Of a stretch of DNA of 64,000 nucleotides, positions 34,414 through 47,600 are shown piece after piece (within the stretch, counting starts at the first letter, position 1; every line of letters begins with the position of its first letter). Source of the DNA: Ehretia macrophylla (Eukaryota > Streptophyta > Magnoliopsida > Boraginales > Ehretiaceae); contig CM075778.1 of the NCBI GenBank assembly GCA_037974665.1, positions 25,486,001-25,550,000 of the forward strand, in the 5' to 3' direction. The notes beneath the pieces are model-generated. The model made no database searches and was not told the DNA's origin. It was given only the letters and a program-made list of their open reading frames with translations. Both the position numbers and the translations under genes were made by a program.

Positions 34414-35241
34414 TAAGTTACATAGATAAGTACAGGGACCAAAAGTGCTATCAATGACCAGTCAATCAATTATAGATACACAATATGCAATTCTTGTATC
34501 AGATATCTCAAAGGAAAGAAAAACAAGCAATAGGGTACCTTTATGCCAAAGGAGAATTGGCCAGAAAACTCAGAATCATCCAGTAAAATATGAATAAAAC
34601 AACCAATTAGCGGACAAATTAATCTGTATGATGTATCGCTGAAAATGACTTGAGCAGTCCAAGATTTGTTCATGTTAAACAGACATGAGTCAACTAATCT
34701 ATCGACGACTGCTCAAAAATTAACCTTTAGAGTAAGAAAAAAATCAGAAATAGATTAATAAGCTCTTCCTCAAAAGTAAATTCTGGACGATGTTTGTTCT
34801 ATATTCTATATTTAACATACCCTTCGCCAAGCATGTGAACTTGTAAAAGCATATCATCAATCAAAGCCCCCATTTGGCCTTTCGTGGTAACCATCTTGCA
34901 ATGTCAATAAGTTGGCATGAACAATATTGAAGAGGGTCATTAAGAATAAGAATAAGAATAAGGAATCTCTTTCATAATATTGCATGTCAAATGCTACTCA
35001 AAAGATGATACCAAATTTGTTCTGATATGACAGAAGATTGCGAAACCGATACATATAACAATGTTGTGTTTATGTCTGTAGATATATATAGAAAGAAAAA
35101 GTGCAACCAAGAATCAATATGTATGTATAGATAGAGAGAGAAGAGTTAAAGCTAAGTTTGCAAGTCCATTTAATTCACCATCAAGACCACCCTCTAACAC
35201 ACACAACAATATACATAACACCACAGCAAAGAGGACTACAT

Positions 35242-38212
35242 ATTCTCCAAATCCTTCTCCTAGAAAATCTCAAGGTCCTTAGGTAAATGCTAACTCCAAT
35301 CAATATGCGGTTTTGGACCAGGACATGAATTCTGAAGCTAGTCCAAGTGGTACAGCAGACCATCTGAATGAAAATTCTGAACTTGTGGGAAACTTTCCCC
35401 ATAATAACTCACTCAACCCCCAACCCCCTGATCAATGAAAATCCTTACGTGGAATGTGAGAAGGATGAATAAGCCCTATAGGCAGGCAGAAATTGTGAAG
35501 TTTTTGAATAATCACTTTGTTGATGTTGGTTGTCTTATTGAGACTAGAATCAAACGCTGGAACAGCAAGCCTATTTTGAACTCCAAGTTTAAAAATTGGA
35601 GTGTTACTGACAATTATGATAGCCATGAAGGAGGAAGAATTATAATTTTGTGAAATCATAAGAAGGTGGAAGTGTGCAAGATTTCTGAAACAGATCAAGC
35701 AATCCTCTGCTCAATTACTGATCTTAATACTAACTTTGAGATCATGTTTTGTTTTGTTTATGCTTCTAATGAGATTTCTAGGAGAAGAGACTTGTGGAGC
35801 AAAATCACTTAATGGAGCCACTATTATGAGAAATCTCCTCTTGCTTTTGTTGGAGATTTCAATGAAATCTTGGCAGTTGAAGATCGCATTGATTGTATCA
35901 GTTTGCCTACTAATTCTTGGGAGTTTATTCAATGCATTCAGGATGCTGGTATTGCGGAACATAAAAGCACTGGTCCCCATTTTACCTGGAGCAACAGGTC
36001 GCCACATGAGAATTTCAAAGCTAGCAGGATTGATCGAGTCCTTATTATTGGTGAATGGATGGTAAAGATGTCTAACTCTTCTCTCTCAATCCTCAACCCA
36101 GATCTCTCAGATCATTGTCCTCTTTTATTGTCCCCTTTTATCTCTATCAGGAGCAAACATATTTCGTTTCGTTTCTTCAATGTTTGGGTGACTCATGATA
36201 GATTTAAGGATGTTGTTGACAGAGTTTGGGCCACTCATATCAATGGTAACCCGATGTTCAAAGTTGTAAACAAACTTAAATTAACTGAGCTCAAGAAATT
36301 CAACAAGGAGTTCTTTAGCAATACCAGTCCACGTATCTTTGAAACCCGAGACAAATTGGGAGTTATTCAAGAGAAGATTCTTGCGAGTCAGGGGAACATA
36401 TCTGATGCAGCAGAAGAGAGTCGACTTTCTGTTGAACTCAAGGATCTGATTGAAGTTGAGTCAAGTATTTGGCGCCAAAAATCTAGAGTCCGCTGGATCG
36501 AAGAGGCAGATGCTAATACCTCTTTATTTTTTAGAATTGCCAAACAGAGAACCTCCAAGAATGCTGTTACATCCATTTATAATCAGCAAGGACAGATCTA
36601 GGACTGGGGAAGCTATTAGTATGGAAGTTGTTTCATATTTCAAGGCACTTCTGGGGTTTGATGGTCAACAACATAATTCTCATTTTGTTGCTGAAATTAA
36701 ACATTTTCTTCATACTACTCTTACACAAGAGCAAGCTGAATCTCTCATCAGACCAATTTCATCAGAAGAAATAAAAAATGTTATCTTCTCCATTCCAAAT
36801 GACAAGAGTCCGAGGCCAGATGGTTTTAATTCCTTTTTCTTCAAGAGTTCATGGGATATTGTGGGATATGATATTATTACTGTTGTCAAATCCTTCTTCA
36901 CTTCTAGAAGGATACTTTCTGAGATCAATTCCACAAACTTGGCTCTCATTCCCAAAGTCCCTAACCCTTCTTCCATGAATGAGTTTCGGCCTATAACATG
37001 CTGCAATGTCATCTATAAATGCTTTTCTAAAATATTGACTAATAGACTGAGTGGCTTCTTGCAGTTTTTGGTCTCTGATTCACAGAGTGCTTTCATTAAA
37101 GGAAGGTGTATTTCGGATAATATTCTCCTGGTGCAAGAACTTGTCAAGGGATATGGTAATAAAGGTTCCATTCCACGATGCTTAATCAAGGTTGATCTTA
37201 AGAAGACTTATGATTCTATTCGATGGGAGTTCATCCTTGATATACTCAGGGCTTTCAACTTTTTGGAGCAATTTATCCTGTGGATTTCCAATTGCATTAC
37301 AACTCCTAGCTACTCAGTTTCTATTAATGGGGGACTTTATGGCTATTTCAAAGGTACTAGGGGATTGAGACAAGAAGATCTAATATCCCCCTACTTATTT
37401 GTCCTTGGTATGGAAGTTTTGTCAGGCATTCTTGTCCATGCAACTGATAACAGAGATTTCAAATTCCATCCAAAGTGCAAAAATAGCAAACTCAATCAAT
37501 TATGCTTTGCGGATGACTTGATGGTTTTCATGAAGGCTGATGATAAATTGGCTTATATAATTAAAAATTGCTTAGATCAATTCTCTAATTGGTCGGGCCT
37601 TACAATTATCCAAGAAAAAAGTGAGATTTTTAGTGGGGGATGCGATGAAGCTCGAACGCAAAGGATTGCCGATATATTTGGCTTCAGAATTGGATCTCTT
37701 CCGATCAAATATCTGGGAGTTCCACTCATTCTAGGCAGACTACTTAACAGTCAGTGCAAGCAATTGGTCAGTCGCATTACAGGCAGAATCAGGAAGTGGA
37801 TCAATTGTAAGTTTTCTTATGTGGGACGCCTCCAACTTGTCAAATCTATTCTGAGCAACATTCATACCTTTTGGGCTCGCATGTTCATTCTTCCTAAGAT
37901 GATCCTTAAAGAGATTGAGCATATTTTAGCTTCATTTCTTTGGTCTGGTTCAAAAGATCATGGTAAGAAGGCCAAAGTTGTATGGAATGTGGCGTGTAAA
38001 AGTATGGATGAAGGCGGACTTAGAATTAATAGACTGGAATATGTCAATCAGGCTGCAATTATGAGATATCTCTGGATTATCCATACAAAGCATAAATCAG
38101 TTTGGTGTCGTTAGATCTACTCCAACTATCTTCGTACTACTAATGTTTGGGATCTTGCTATGTCTAGTTGACCTACTTGGTCTTGGAGGAAGATTCTGCA
38201 ATTAAGATTCTT
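35242..38212 (+). mobile_element. L1-type LINE, truncated at both ends
   Basis: The apurinic endonuclease begins at about 35435 (K-I-L-T-W-N-V-R-R) and includes GDFNEIL (about 35860), S-R-I-D-R-V (about 36025) and SDHCPLL (about 36110). The reverse transcriptase follows at about 36720-37700: FRPITCCN, D-L-K-K-T-Y-D, the variant RQEDLISPYLF (usually RQGDPISPYLF) and FADDLMVF. Several stops and a frame change lie in the endonuclease half (stop near 35651, another near 35810, frame change near 36600) and a stop near 38112. The 5' end is truncated, as is usual; the 3' end stops at about 38212 without the zinc-finger region or a poly(A) tail, which is unusual. It replaces exon 1 of the host gene relative to unit 1. 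Confidence 0.9.
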
Positions 38213-38670
38213 GTAGCCATCAAGGTCTCTTTTGACATTATCGAAGTTTAAGTCTGAATCGTCAATTCACGTTACCCTATTACCAAGTTGGCTCTCCTCA
38301 CATCGAAGGCCAAGAGTACATACAATTAACAATACTTATTGTGAGGTGGGTATTGACATATACCAACAAGAAGTAGCCATGCTCTTAGATCTAGCGATCG
38401 TTTTACTCTAAAAGACGGCTCCCCTCCTACTAATGCCTCTCGCTATACGAGTCTCATTGGTGGCCTCCAATAGCTCGCTATTATACCCCCTTATGTTATC
38501 TAGGCTATCAACAAATTGCCCTAATTCTCCAATACCTCGCTAATACAAGTCCTGATGTTGTCTAAGCCATCAAAACATTCACTCATTCATGCACTCTCCA
38601 ATGCAAACTCTTTGGACTATTACCAAATGCCTTCTTTGATATCTAAAAACATGATCCTTCGCGGGCTTTT
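38213..38670. other. Unassigned stretch after the LINE
   Basis: Contains two related segments with CTCGCTATACGAG and AATACCTCGCTAATAC in a pyrimidine-rich context. No frame or family recognised. Confidence 0.3.
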
Positions 38671-38850
38671 CCCTCACCGAGCCCATGGGCTGACAATCGT
38701 GATAAACACACATCAACTTCAGGAATAAATTTTGTACAACATCCCTTATTAATCTTCGAAAAAACATAATACAAATGAGTTGGTCATGCTAAAGATTAAA
38801 AGTAAACTTTGTACAAAATCTCTAATCTCTCAATGTTTATATTCATTCTT
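38671..38850. repeat. Duplicated fragment matching 1-190
   Basis: Same orientation as the window start. Between them lie both duplication units, which is why a third unit to the left is suspected. Confidence 0.75.
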
Positions 38851-40874
38851 ATGTCTTTTACTATATATATACTCATTGATCTCTAAAGAAAACATAATAC
38901 AATTACTCAATTCCATCTTCTTCTAAACTAATTACACAAATGTTGCATTAAATTTAAAGGATTGATTTTAAATGCTCACGGTTGTCTTTCTAAAGAGTAT
39001 AAGAATATTTCGGGATTTGTTATGCATTGGGATTTTTAATTAGGGTTTTGTTTTGGGCTTTCAAGTGCGTTTTGGGAGTTTTTCGTGGTTTTGTTTTTGG
39101 GCCACATTTGGGCTTTTGATCTCATCTTTCCTTGTATAATTTGGTCAGACAAACTAAATATAGAGGCCCAAAGGCCAAAAACCTTAACAATCTCATGAGT
39201 TCATTTGACATTCACTGAATTTAATAATGTCTTCTAGTTTCATAAATTTTAAATTTTTTTATACATTTTGTCATACTAATTTAGATTTATTACTTTATTT
39301 ATAGAGACATGCCATAATCTGTAGTCTTCAATGTATAGAAGAGAGATGACTTTCGTATCATCATCAATGGTTATGACATCATCCATGTTGATGACTTGAC
39401 AACATATCAGGAGGTCCAAGACCTCCTGTCAGACTACATAGAGCCTCTCGCATTCATTGCGTGACTAGAGCCACCCTTAGGGGCTGAAGTCTATTTTGGA
39501 AGAATATGATTCTCACAATCACTTCACATCTGGCCATAGGCGGAAATGCATTCGACATCTACTATGACTAGAGCAGGAGAGCTTCACGCCTCTATTCCAT
39601 GTTCATGTGGAGTTTCGCCCCTCTTTGTTTGGGGAGGGTCACTGGTTTAGGATCAAACATTAGTCTTTCTGAGTCATTTTGGTTATACTATAGAGTATGG
39701 TATAAGAACTTACTGGATGATATTGACATGTTAGATGATATTGACAAGCTAGATTCCCATAGATGAATTTTATAGTGCATAGAACTTACTTCATGATATT
39801 GACATATTTCGATATATTAGATTCTGACAGATGAACCCCAATACTCTAGAAGTGGTGTCTTCTAAAAAGTTTTCTTATGAAATGCACTTTTAAATAAGGT
39901 GACAATTGAGGATAAACAGGACATAAATGATGATATGAAAAACGTTCTTTACTTCTTGTGTACGTTTAAGCAGTGTGGATGATCTTTCCACAGTTTTGTT
40001 ATGAAATGCACTCTTAAATAAATAGACCCTTTAGATAAACAGGACATAACTGATGATATGAAAGCGTTCTATACTTCATGTGTACCGTTAAGCAGTACGA
40101 ATGATCTTTTCGAAGTTTTGGTTTGGGGGCAAAACGATGATTAAATCTCACTTTTTGTTACCTTCATTGACAAATTAACACGAAAATGTTTGGAATAAAA
40201 TGGGGTTTCCGCTGCCTGTATATTTGTTCTGAGACTGATTGATGGACTTGGAAAAATTTGTTACCTAAAGAATATCAGTGTTATCTGAAGTTTTCTACAA
40301 CTTCTAAGCCATATTAGATTTAAAAATTAAATTTCTATATATTCGAATTGTTGTAACGAGGTAAAAGGATAATTGGATAAACTCTTTTACTCGTTTTCTA
40401 ATGCTAGTATAGAATTAAGAAAGGTGCAACTACAAGTTTTGAGTTATTATCTAATATTCAGGATATCAAGAGGAATTTCATATCTTTCCAAGTATGTATT
40501 TGAAAGATGTTAGAGTTTTGGTTGTATGTTGTCTGGAACTTCTCCCTAAGCTTTGTGGCCTTCAAAATTTATTTGCTCCTTAACACCTAAAACGTAGTGG
40601 GCTTTTGATAACATATTATGAACTTTGGTTTTAATATGTCTTATTTGTTTATTAGGAAAATACTGTCCAGAATGGTCTTGTATTTCCTATATTCCTTTCC
40701 TTTCACTATTTAATTTAGTTTTCCTGTAACTTGAAGCATTGTTATTATCAAAATATTTCACTTCATCAATTTTGGTACTTTGGAGAAAACACGTTTTAGC
40801 TATGTCTAGCTATAAGATTTTTGTTCCTGATTTCTTAGATACCTACATGATTCTTGTTGTTTGGATATTTGCAG
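38851..40874. other. AT-rich intergenic or intronic DNA with a local tandem duplication
   Basis: No gene recognised. A duplication of about 126 bp occurs at about 39870-39994 and 39995-40122 (both have TATGAAATGCACT, AAACAGGACATAA and GATGATATGAAA). The region could be intron of the host gene represented at 40875-40940. Confidence 0.45.
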
Positions 40875-40940
40875 GTAAAAGCAGGGGATGTACGTGTTTT
40901 GGAAAATACTTCACTCCTTCTAGTCAAGAAAGATTGGTCT

Positions 40941-43900
40941 TGTAACGCCCGAGCCTAGAGGGACCTTTAATTATTATATTTGCGTAATTGCCCTTTTATT
41001 TGTCTTTATTTGCTTAAGTTCTATATTTAATTTATGATCGGAGTAATTTTTAAACTATTTTATTTTCCGAATTTGATATTTTTTCTTTAAAATACTCCTT
41101 ATATAATGTATTCGTTTATTGAAAGAAAGTGCATTGCATAGCCCGAGCGCGAGTAAGAAAATGTTTAGTGTCCACGAGTGAATAGTAATAGTTTAATTGT
41201 TTTGACCCATTATCTTTCTAATTAGTTCTCTACCTAGTTATTTAGCCTAACTACACTTAAATTAAGCCCAAACACTTAAATGGCCCATTTATCTATCTAT
41301 ATTACATACATATACATACATATTAGCTTAGAATACAAAACAAAAGAAGAGAAAAAAAAATAAAGGAAACCCGATGGGTTCCTAGGGGAAAAACCAAGGG
41401 AAAAATGCTAGGGTTGGTCGATTTCATGCTCTTCCAAAGCAATTGCAAGGTATGTTAGCCTAATCCTAGTGTCTAGAAGCCTAATCAAGGTAAGGGAGCC
41501 ATGTCTATTTGCATATTTGTTTGGTTTTTAACTATGGTAGACTTGTGATAATATTATATAATGTTGTTTGGATGCTTTTAATGCTTCCTAAACTAGCTAA
41601 TAATGGTGTAGAGTAGACTTTTGTATGTTGTGTGCTTGTTGTGTAGTATGATTTATATGTGTAGTTGAAAAGTTGAAGTAGATGAATAGTAGAATTCTAA
41701 GGTTTTTGTTAAATTTTGATTATATGCTACCTAATGATGCCATAAGTGCTAGTGAACCTAGATTGGTGATTAGAATAGATATAATTTGCATAAACTTGTA
41801 TAATTTGCTAAATTGGCTAAAATTCAAAAGGGGTTTTGCGTAAAATGTTAATTCGGGTGCAATTGAATACTATAGATAGTGTTTATTAGGTGAAGTAGTG
41901 CTTAAAATGCTTTTATGGCACCAAATTGAGGTGGTTTGAGTACTTGTAGTTCAAATGGAACTCGAGGCCTTCGGGGCTTTTGTGATAGGTGTAGTTAAAA
42001 GTGTAGTTCCATGGCTCTAAATGGTGCCATAAAGTGTCATTAGAAGTGTAGTATATCTAGTTTGTGAATATTGTAACTTGTGTTTCATTTGTGTGTTAAA
42101 TTGCATTGGTAATCAAAGGGGAAAAGTGACCAAGTTGGAATAAACACTAGTATTTGAACTTAATGTGATTAGTTAAGTGCTTAAAGATGTTTGTTTAGAT
42201 TGTTCATTCATTTGGTGAAGTTTCATGAATTGGCTTGCATGATTACTTGTTTAGAATATGCTTATTCCTTGTCTATTTTGCTAGCTTTGGTGCAAGGGGA
42301 GAAGGGTTGAAGAAGTTCGTGGCTTTTGAGGTGAGGGATTTCATTCTTATGTGCAATTATATTGTTTCTCGTACTACTATAATGTTAATGAGATGTAGTG
42401 AATGTACTTAGTGAATATAAATGAAATGGAAATTCGGGCATGCTATAAAAGATTTTATGTTAATGCTAAGTGTACAGGCAGTGGCGGACCTACCCTTTGA
42501 GTAGTGTATGCACAGGCTTACACTCAACAAAAAATGATATGGTTCAGTGGTTAAGTAATCACCTTTAAATTCGAGGTGTGCTACATCTCCCAGGTTCGAA
42601 TCCTGTTGGAGTGCTTCATGGGTTTTTTTCTTTTGCTAGTTTGTTAAGTTGTAAAGGGAAAAAGAAAGATTGTGCGCTAGAAGAATCGAACCCGCATGGT
42701 AAGATTCATTATTTCAAGTGCTAAACCAGTTGAGCTACCTTGGATGTTGTGTATTTTATCATTACTAATAATACAAAACATTTAACTAGGTTTGATTGAA
42801 AACAGAAATGTTTCATCTTGATTTTGCTTATTTCAGCAGAATATTTTCAAAATAATGGAGATTTTTATATATATTAGGGAAAATTTAAATATATTCATAT
42901 GTTAATATGTGATTTTTTTTCAACTTTGGAGGTAGTGAAAATCCATCAAGTTAAAAACAATCATTATAGAAGTTCTATTATTTAGATTTCTTTATGCTAT
43001 ACTTTAAAGTTACTTTTTTCCTCTCTTTTGTATTTAAAATGTGCTTAATATGTATTTGTTTACGTATATATAAGTTTACTTGAACCTTTGATTATTCACT
43101 ATATCTTTGTGGTGCATGCACTAACCCCCGTAGCCTGGGTCCGCCACTGTGTACAGGCATTGTGTGTTAGTAGTTTGATTATGTTTGAACTTGAGTAGTT
43201 TAAATGTTTCAACTTAACAATTAAGTGTTGTGAATGTGTTTAGTGAAATGTTTATGAATGAATGCAAGTTTAGTGGATAGAAGGGCGTCATAGTAGCATG
43301 ACATGTAGTTTAAGATAGGATAGAGCATGTTTAATGATACTAGAGCACGAGAATGATAATGTGCACGAGGGTGGTATCTTTTGTCACACCTCACTTACGT
43401 GCATCTTTTATATTTAAATGTTAAAGTGCTTAACGTGATTATATGTTACATGGTATAATGATATTCCAGCGAAACTAACAGTGCTAACAAGAGTTTTAGC
43501 ATTTTCATGGTTGCAACCATCACATTTTGGGTGTACCCTCACTTGGACCCTATGTCCTTGGAGAATCACTCCTGGGTATACCCTCGCTTGGACCCTATGT
43601 CCTTGGAGGATCCCGTGTGCTAGCGTTTTCATGCGTAACTCTCGCTTGGGCCCTATGGCCTTGGAGAGTTACTAGCGATATCCTTTTCAAAAGTGTTTAC
43701 CTAGCGTTGTTGATGCTTAAGTGCTTACTATGATAATGTAGCTTATATGCGTAGCTTGTAATGTTAATTTAATGTGTAACGCTTATCATGTTCAGTGATA
43801 TCTTTCAGTGAAGCTTATAATGTTAGCTAATGCTTAAAGCTCTTCATGTTAATTTTTATTTTTCAGCGTAGATTATAATGTAGTTATAATGCCAATACAT

Positions 43901-44610
43901 GTCTTATATGCATTGTATGAAAAGGTTTTCAAAAAGGCTCCCCGTTTATTTCCTCTCTCACTAAGTATACATGTATTGTATGCTCACCCTTCCTTTCTAA
44001 CATTTTACAGGGAAGACAGGTTCCGTTCTTCCGGAGTCTGAGGAGAAGAAAGTTCAAGAGTATCTTTGAGTGCATGACTTAACTTCAGCGGTTGCTTATA
44101 TGTAAAATTTTGTGTGTGATATGTATATTCCTTTGAGGTCTGCGTGTCTTGTTTATATTAGTTGATTGTAATAAATGTAGCAAAGAAAGGCTCACCTAGT
44201 GTTAGTGAACTATAATAACTTCCAATGCTTTACTTAATTGCCTAGTTATCTTGCATGCTTATGTGGGATTAAGGGAAGTTGGTTGGTCGACTTAAAATCT
44301 AATATAATGAAGTAAATAAGATTAGAGTGGTATGATAATCGAAATCTTGATCTTAGAATTTCAATGGCTACTGACAATGTATGTTTGTTTGACATATATT
44401 GTTGTGGTAGAAAGGGCTCAGATTTGCCTTTTAGACTTAGAAAGCTATGTTATAAATGTTTGTATATTGTGTTGTGGTTCATTTCTTCTGAGTGCAAGTA
44501 TACGAAGACTCTGTCCATTTTTTCTTGTTTTTCGTGCCCAGGGTTAGGGTCGGGATGTGTTTAGTGGAATGATTAAGGGTTCCAGTCTCATAAGGGATCA
44601 GGGCGTGACA
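40941..44610. mobile_element. Solo LTR, probably Ty3/Gypsy (about 3.0 kb without its insert)
   Basis: Begins TGTAACGCCCGAGCC and ends GGGCGTGACA, so it has TG...CA ends; flanks GGTCT (40936-40940) and AGTCT (44611-44615) fit a 5-bp target duplication with one difference. No second LTR and no gag-pol are present, the mark of recombination between LTRs. Length and GCTCACCCTT/CAGGGAAGACAGG sequence near the 3' part resemble large Ty3/Gypsy (Tekay-type) LTRs. A local triplicate of CTCGCTTGGACCCTATGTCC-like units lies at about 43540-43680. A hAT-like element is inserted at 42479. Confidence 0.7.
42479..43149. mobile_element. hAT-like non-autonomous element with two convergent tRNA-like modules (copy 2)
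   Basis: Ends CAGTGGCGGACC and GGTCCGCCACTG are inverse copies, and the 8-bp duplication TGTACAGG (42471-42478, 43150-43157) is perfect, as made by hAT transposases. Inside, a plus-strand A-box-like GGTTCAGTGGTTAAG (42541-42555) and B box GGTTCGAATCC (42593-42603) face a minus-strand B box GGGTTCGATTCT (42693-42682) and A-box-like TAGCTCAACTGGTTTAG (42737-42721). No transposase. It is inserted in the solo LTR, so it is younger. Confidence 0.8.
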
Positions 44611-44651
44611 AGTCTTCTGAAATTCGGTTGCATTCTTTTAAAATGCTACAG

Positions 44652-47600
44652 GTCCTTTTCAATACTAGTTTGCATGTTGTTCATTTGTTACATTTTCAAA
44701 ATACATGTGAGATGAAGTTTCGTTTCTTTTGACTATCTATAAAAGATCTAAAGTTTGTTTCTATTTTGAAGATCTCTAGTACTGTGATTACTAAATACTA
44801 GTATGTATATAACCATTTGGCATTTGCCTTGGATACCTATCAAGGAAAATTATTTGATGTTCTCGAATGAAAGGTCTCGTCCTAGGTTGAGCTTTCACTT
44901 GAATGATGGTTCAAAATAATTAATCTGATGATCTGCAACAAACAAGGAAACTTTACAAGCTTTATAAACTAGATATCCATATGATGCACAAATCTTCAAC
45001 TAAGATGATTAACTAATTATGTCTTGTTGTATGGCAATGAAGCTCTGTAAGGGACTCTTTAGTGTATTTAGAGAGTGCCAAGTGAACCTTAATATGTATT
45101 AAGTAACTCGAATTTGTATTAAATAATTTGGACATGGAGCATTAGGAAGCTGGAAAGTAGTTGTGTCAAAACTACAATTTAAGAATTTGTATAAGTTAGG
45201 TGTCAAAGTTATTCCAGTAGTAAATTTGGGAATTTCTGTGCACGTTACTTGGTTTGTCATATTTGGTCGACATAGGAAAGAGAGGATGTTTCAATTCTCA
45301 AAAAAAAAAAAGGAAAGAGAGTTTGTTTCAAATTCAGTTTATGTTTATGACTTGTGACGTGAGTTTGACTAGGGTTAAAATTTGACTTCCTTATTCTCCT
45401 TGGTTTTTAGCATATGTAGAGGTTATACCCTTTACAAAAATGCGATGGGGGTTGAATGTCAGTTTCTTTTACAATTTCTTCTTTTTAATTTTTATCGCAA
45501 AGGATGGCTCACCATCTATCATATTACTCCTCTTCTTGGTAATAAAATTCCTATATATTTCTGGATGGTAAGGTTTTTGGATAAATATAAGGTTCCTTGT
45601 TATCCCAGACACAAAATTAAGTTATAAGTTTTGTTACACAGAAGTATGACTTGTCCCCATCTAGATGGATAAGGCTAGGTTTTGTTTTCCAAAAGTATGA
45701 ATTCTCAGATATAAAATAAGGAAAATTTCTAAACGAGTCCTCCAGTTGTAGTACAACCACTCTATCTTCCTTTATAAATGCATGTGCGTGTTCCTGTGGG
45801 TGAGAAAATGGAGAAGTTAGAGGAATAAGGGAGATAAGCATTGTGGTGGCTCATAGCTATTCATTGTTCAGGGTATTATCTAAAGTTATGAATGTAGATG
45901 TGCATTTGATATAAAGATAACAAGAGAGTCAAGTCATAGTTGTGCAAATATGTATAGGAGTCACAAATTGAAGAAATGTTGAGAGAGATAAAAGGAAAAT
46001 AAAACCTATACATATCAACCAAAATCATGTAGCAGGAAGGAAGAGTTAGAAACAAGTTTTCTTGTTTAGATATGAGCATCCATATATTGGACTAAGGTTT
46101 TCTTGTTTGGATATGAGCATTCATATATTGGACTAAGTGATGAATAAGGTGTTGTACTTATAGGGCTATGTCACCTGCCACCTGTCTTGAAAGTTATGTT
46201 GCAGTAGATAATTTTCCTAAGAAATGCATACTTTTAGTTTGATTTTACCTAGGTGGAGTAGTTCCATCTTGGAAGTTCTTAATATTTATCCCAGTCTTGA
46301 TTATATTAAGCATTTAAGATATTTGGTTGAGCATAAATATTAAGAGGAAGCATTTCAGAGACAGTGTTAGCCTTCCAAACATCTTTGTCTAGGGTAAAAA
46401 GGGAGATTAGCACTTCACAAATATCTCATGTAAGACTTAAGAGAGAGAGAATTTATTATAATCTAAAATTTGTCTTAATTGGGGACCAAAAATGAAGAAA
46501 TTTAAGCAAAAGCAATGTATTTATCCAAGTTTCCCTGTATAGTATTTTTCACTCTCCATCCAGTTACAAAGGTATCATGGTTTGTTTTTTTCTCTGGTGT
46601 GCTTTATAAGATTATCTCGGTTGAATGAAAATTAATCACATTTCTTAATTTTAAGTTAGGATAGATATCCTATCATAATTTTGACATGTTTGTTCCATTA
46701 TTGACTGTTTCTATTAAGTCTTTAATGCTTAACTGGATGTACCCAAGGCCCAAGCCCATGTAACATTTGCATTAGTTGTACTTGTGTTCACATTACTTAT
46801 TGAAGTTACTTCGCAAATGTAGTTGTTGATTTGATGTATGAGATTGCAGGCTCTTGTGAAGAATGGGCTTTGAAGAGTCAGACAACTACCCTCGTTGCTG
46901 AGGTTCTTTTAATATGTTTTTCTTTCAACTTTTGGATAAGTTTCTGACAGGTATATGCAAGTTTTGATATGTCTTTGCTTTTACATGATGGCTTTCCAGA
47001 TAATCCAAAGATAAGGGTTAAGTCTATGGCATGAGCTTCTTCCAGCGCTAGTGCTGGTATCCGGTACATTAATGCTGGTATGATCACACTCGTCAAGTTG
47101 AACGAGTGCAACCCTTATGTGTTGACGGTTCACACTTCCAACCCATCGAAGAGATCATCCACACTGCTTAAAGCTACACGGGAAGTACATAACGTTTTTC
47201 ATATCATCATTTATGTCATGTTTATCCCAAGGGTCTACTTATTTAAGAGTGCATTTCATAAAGGCATATCATCATTTATATCATGTTTATGTCAATAGTC
47301 TACTTATTTAAGAGTGCATTTCTTAAAGGTACAATGCATTTCCGAGTGCATTCTATAGAGGAAGAAGGAATGAAGAAGTATAAACAATTCCTCTTTAGTG
47401 TAATTTTCTTTTTTGTTTACAAATATCACAACACTTCTCTATTTAGCTTGAGAGAGGTTTAAAAAAATGTACCCAACGGTGGATATTAATCCATTTGGAT
47501 GACTAGAATTGCACCTCTTAAATAATCTAAAAAACATACTTACAACTTATATAAGTATCTTTAACTCTAAAGAAATCTATACAAATATTAGACAGATGAT

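Larger units (their letters stand above)
28830..35241. repeat. Duplicated block, unit 2 (direct match to 4540-7917 and 13153-13165)
   Basis: Colinear with unit 1, ending in CAAAGAGGACTACATA, which spans the empty site of the unit 1 Copia. Holds the insertions listed separately and the better-preserved copy of the minus-strand exon-like segments. The 28260-28830 interval before it contains only flank and an A-run. Confidence 0.85.
40875..44651 (+). pseudogene. Host exon-like sequence split by a solo LTR
   Basis: 40875-40940 follows a TTTGCAG acceptor and reads open (G-D-V-R-V-L-E-N-T-S); beyond the LTR and its 5-bp duplication, 44616-44651 continues in the same frame (S-E-I-R-L-H-S-F-K-M-L-Q) to a weak donor CAG|GT. 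Together this would be 34 codons of a host exon whose protein I do not recognise. Another exon-like piece with an acceptor and donor lies at 46850-46902 (E-E-W-A-L-K-S-Q-T-T-T-L-V-A-E), possibly of the same gene. The insertion would destroy the exon unless the element is spliced out. Confidence 0.35.

Noticed and set aside
42541-42610. Possible tRNA gene
   Set aside because: A- and B-box-like motifs are present, but there is no proper acceptor stem or anticodon arm, and it lies inside a hAT-like element.
45163-47298. Several 60-80 aa frames
   Set aside because: Scattered, no shared strand or family; only the splice-bounded piece at 46850-46902 has any support.
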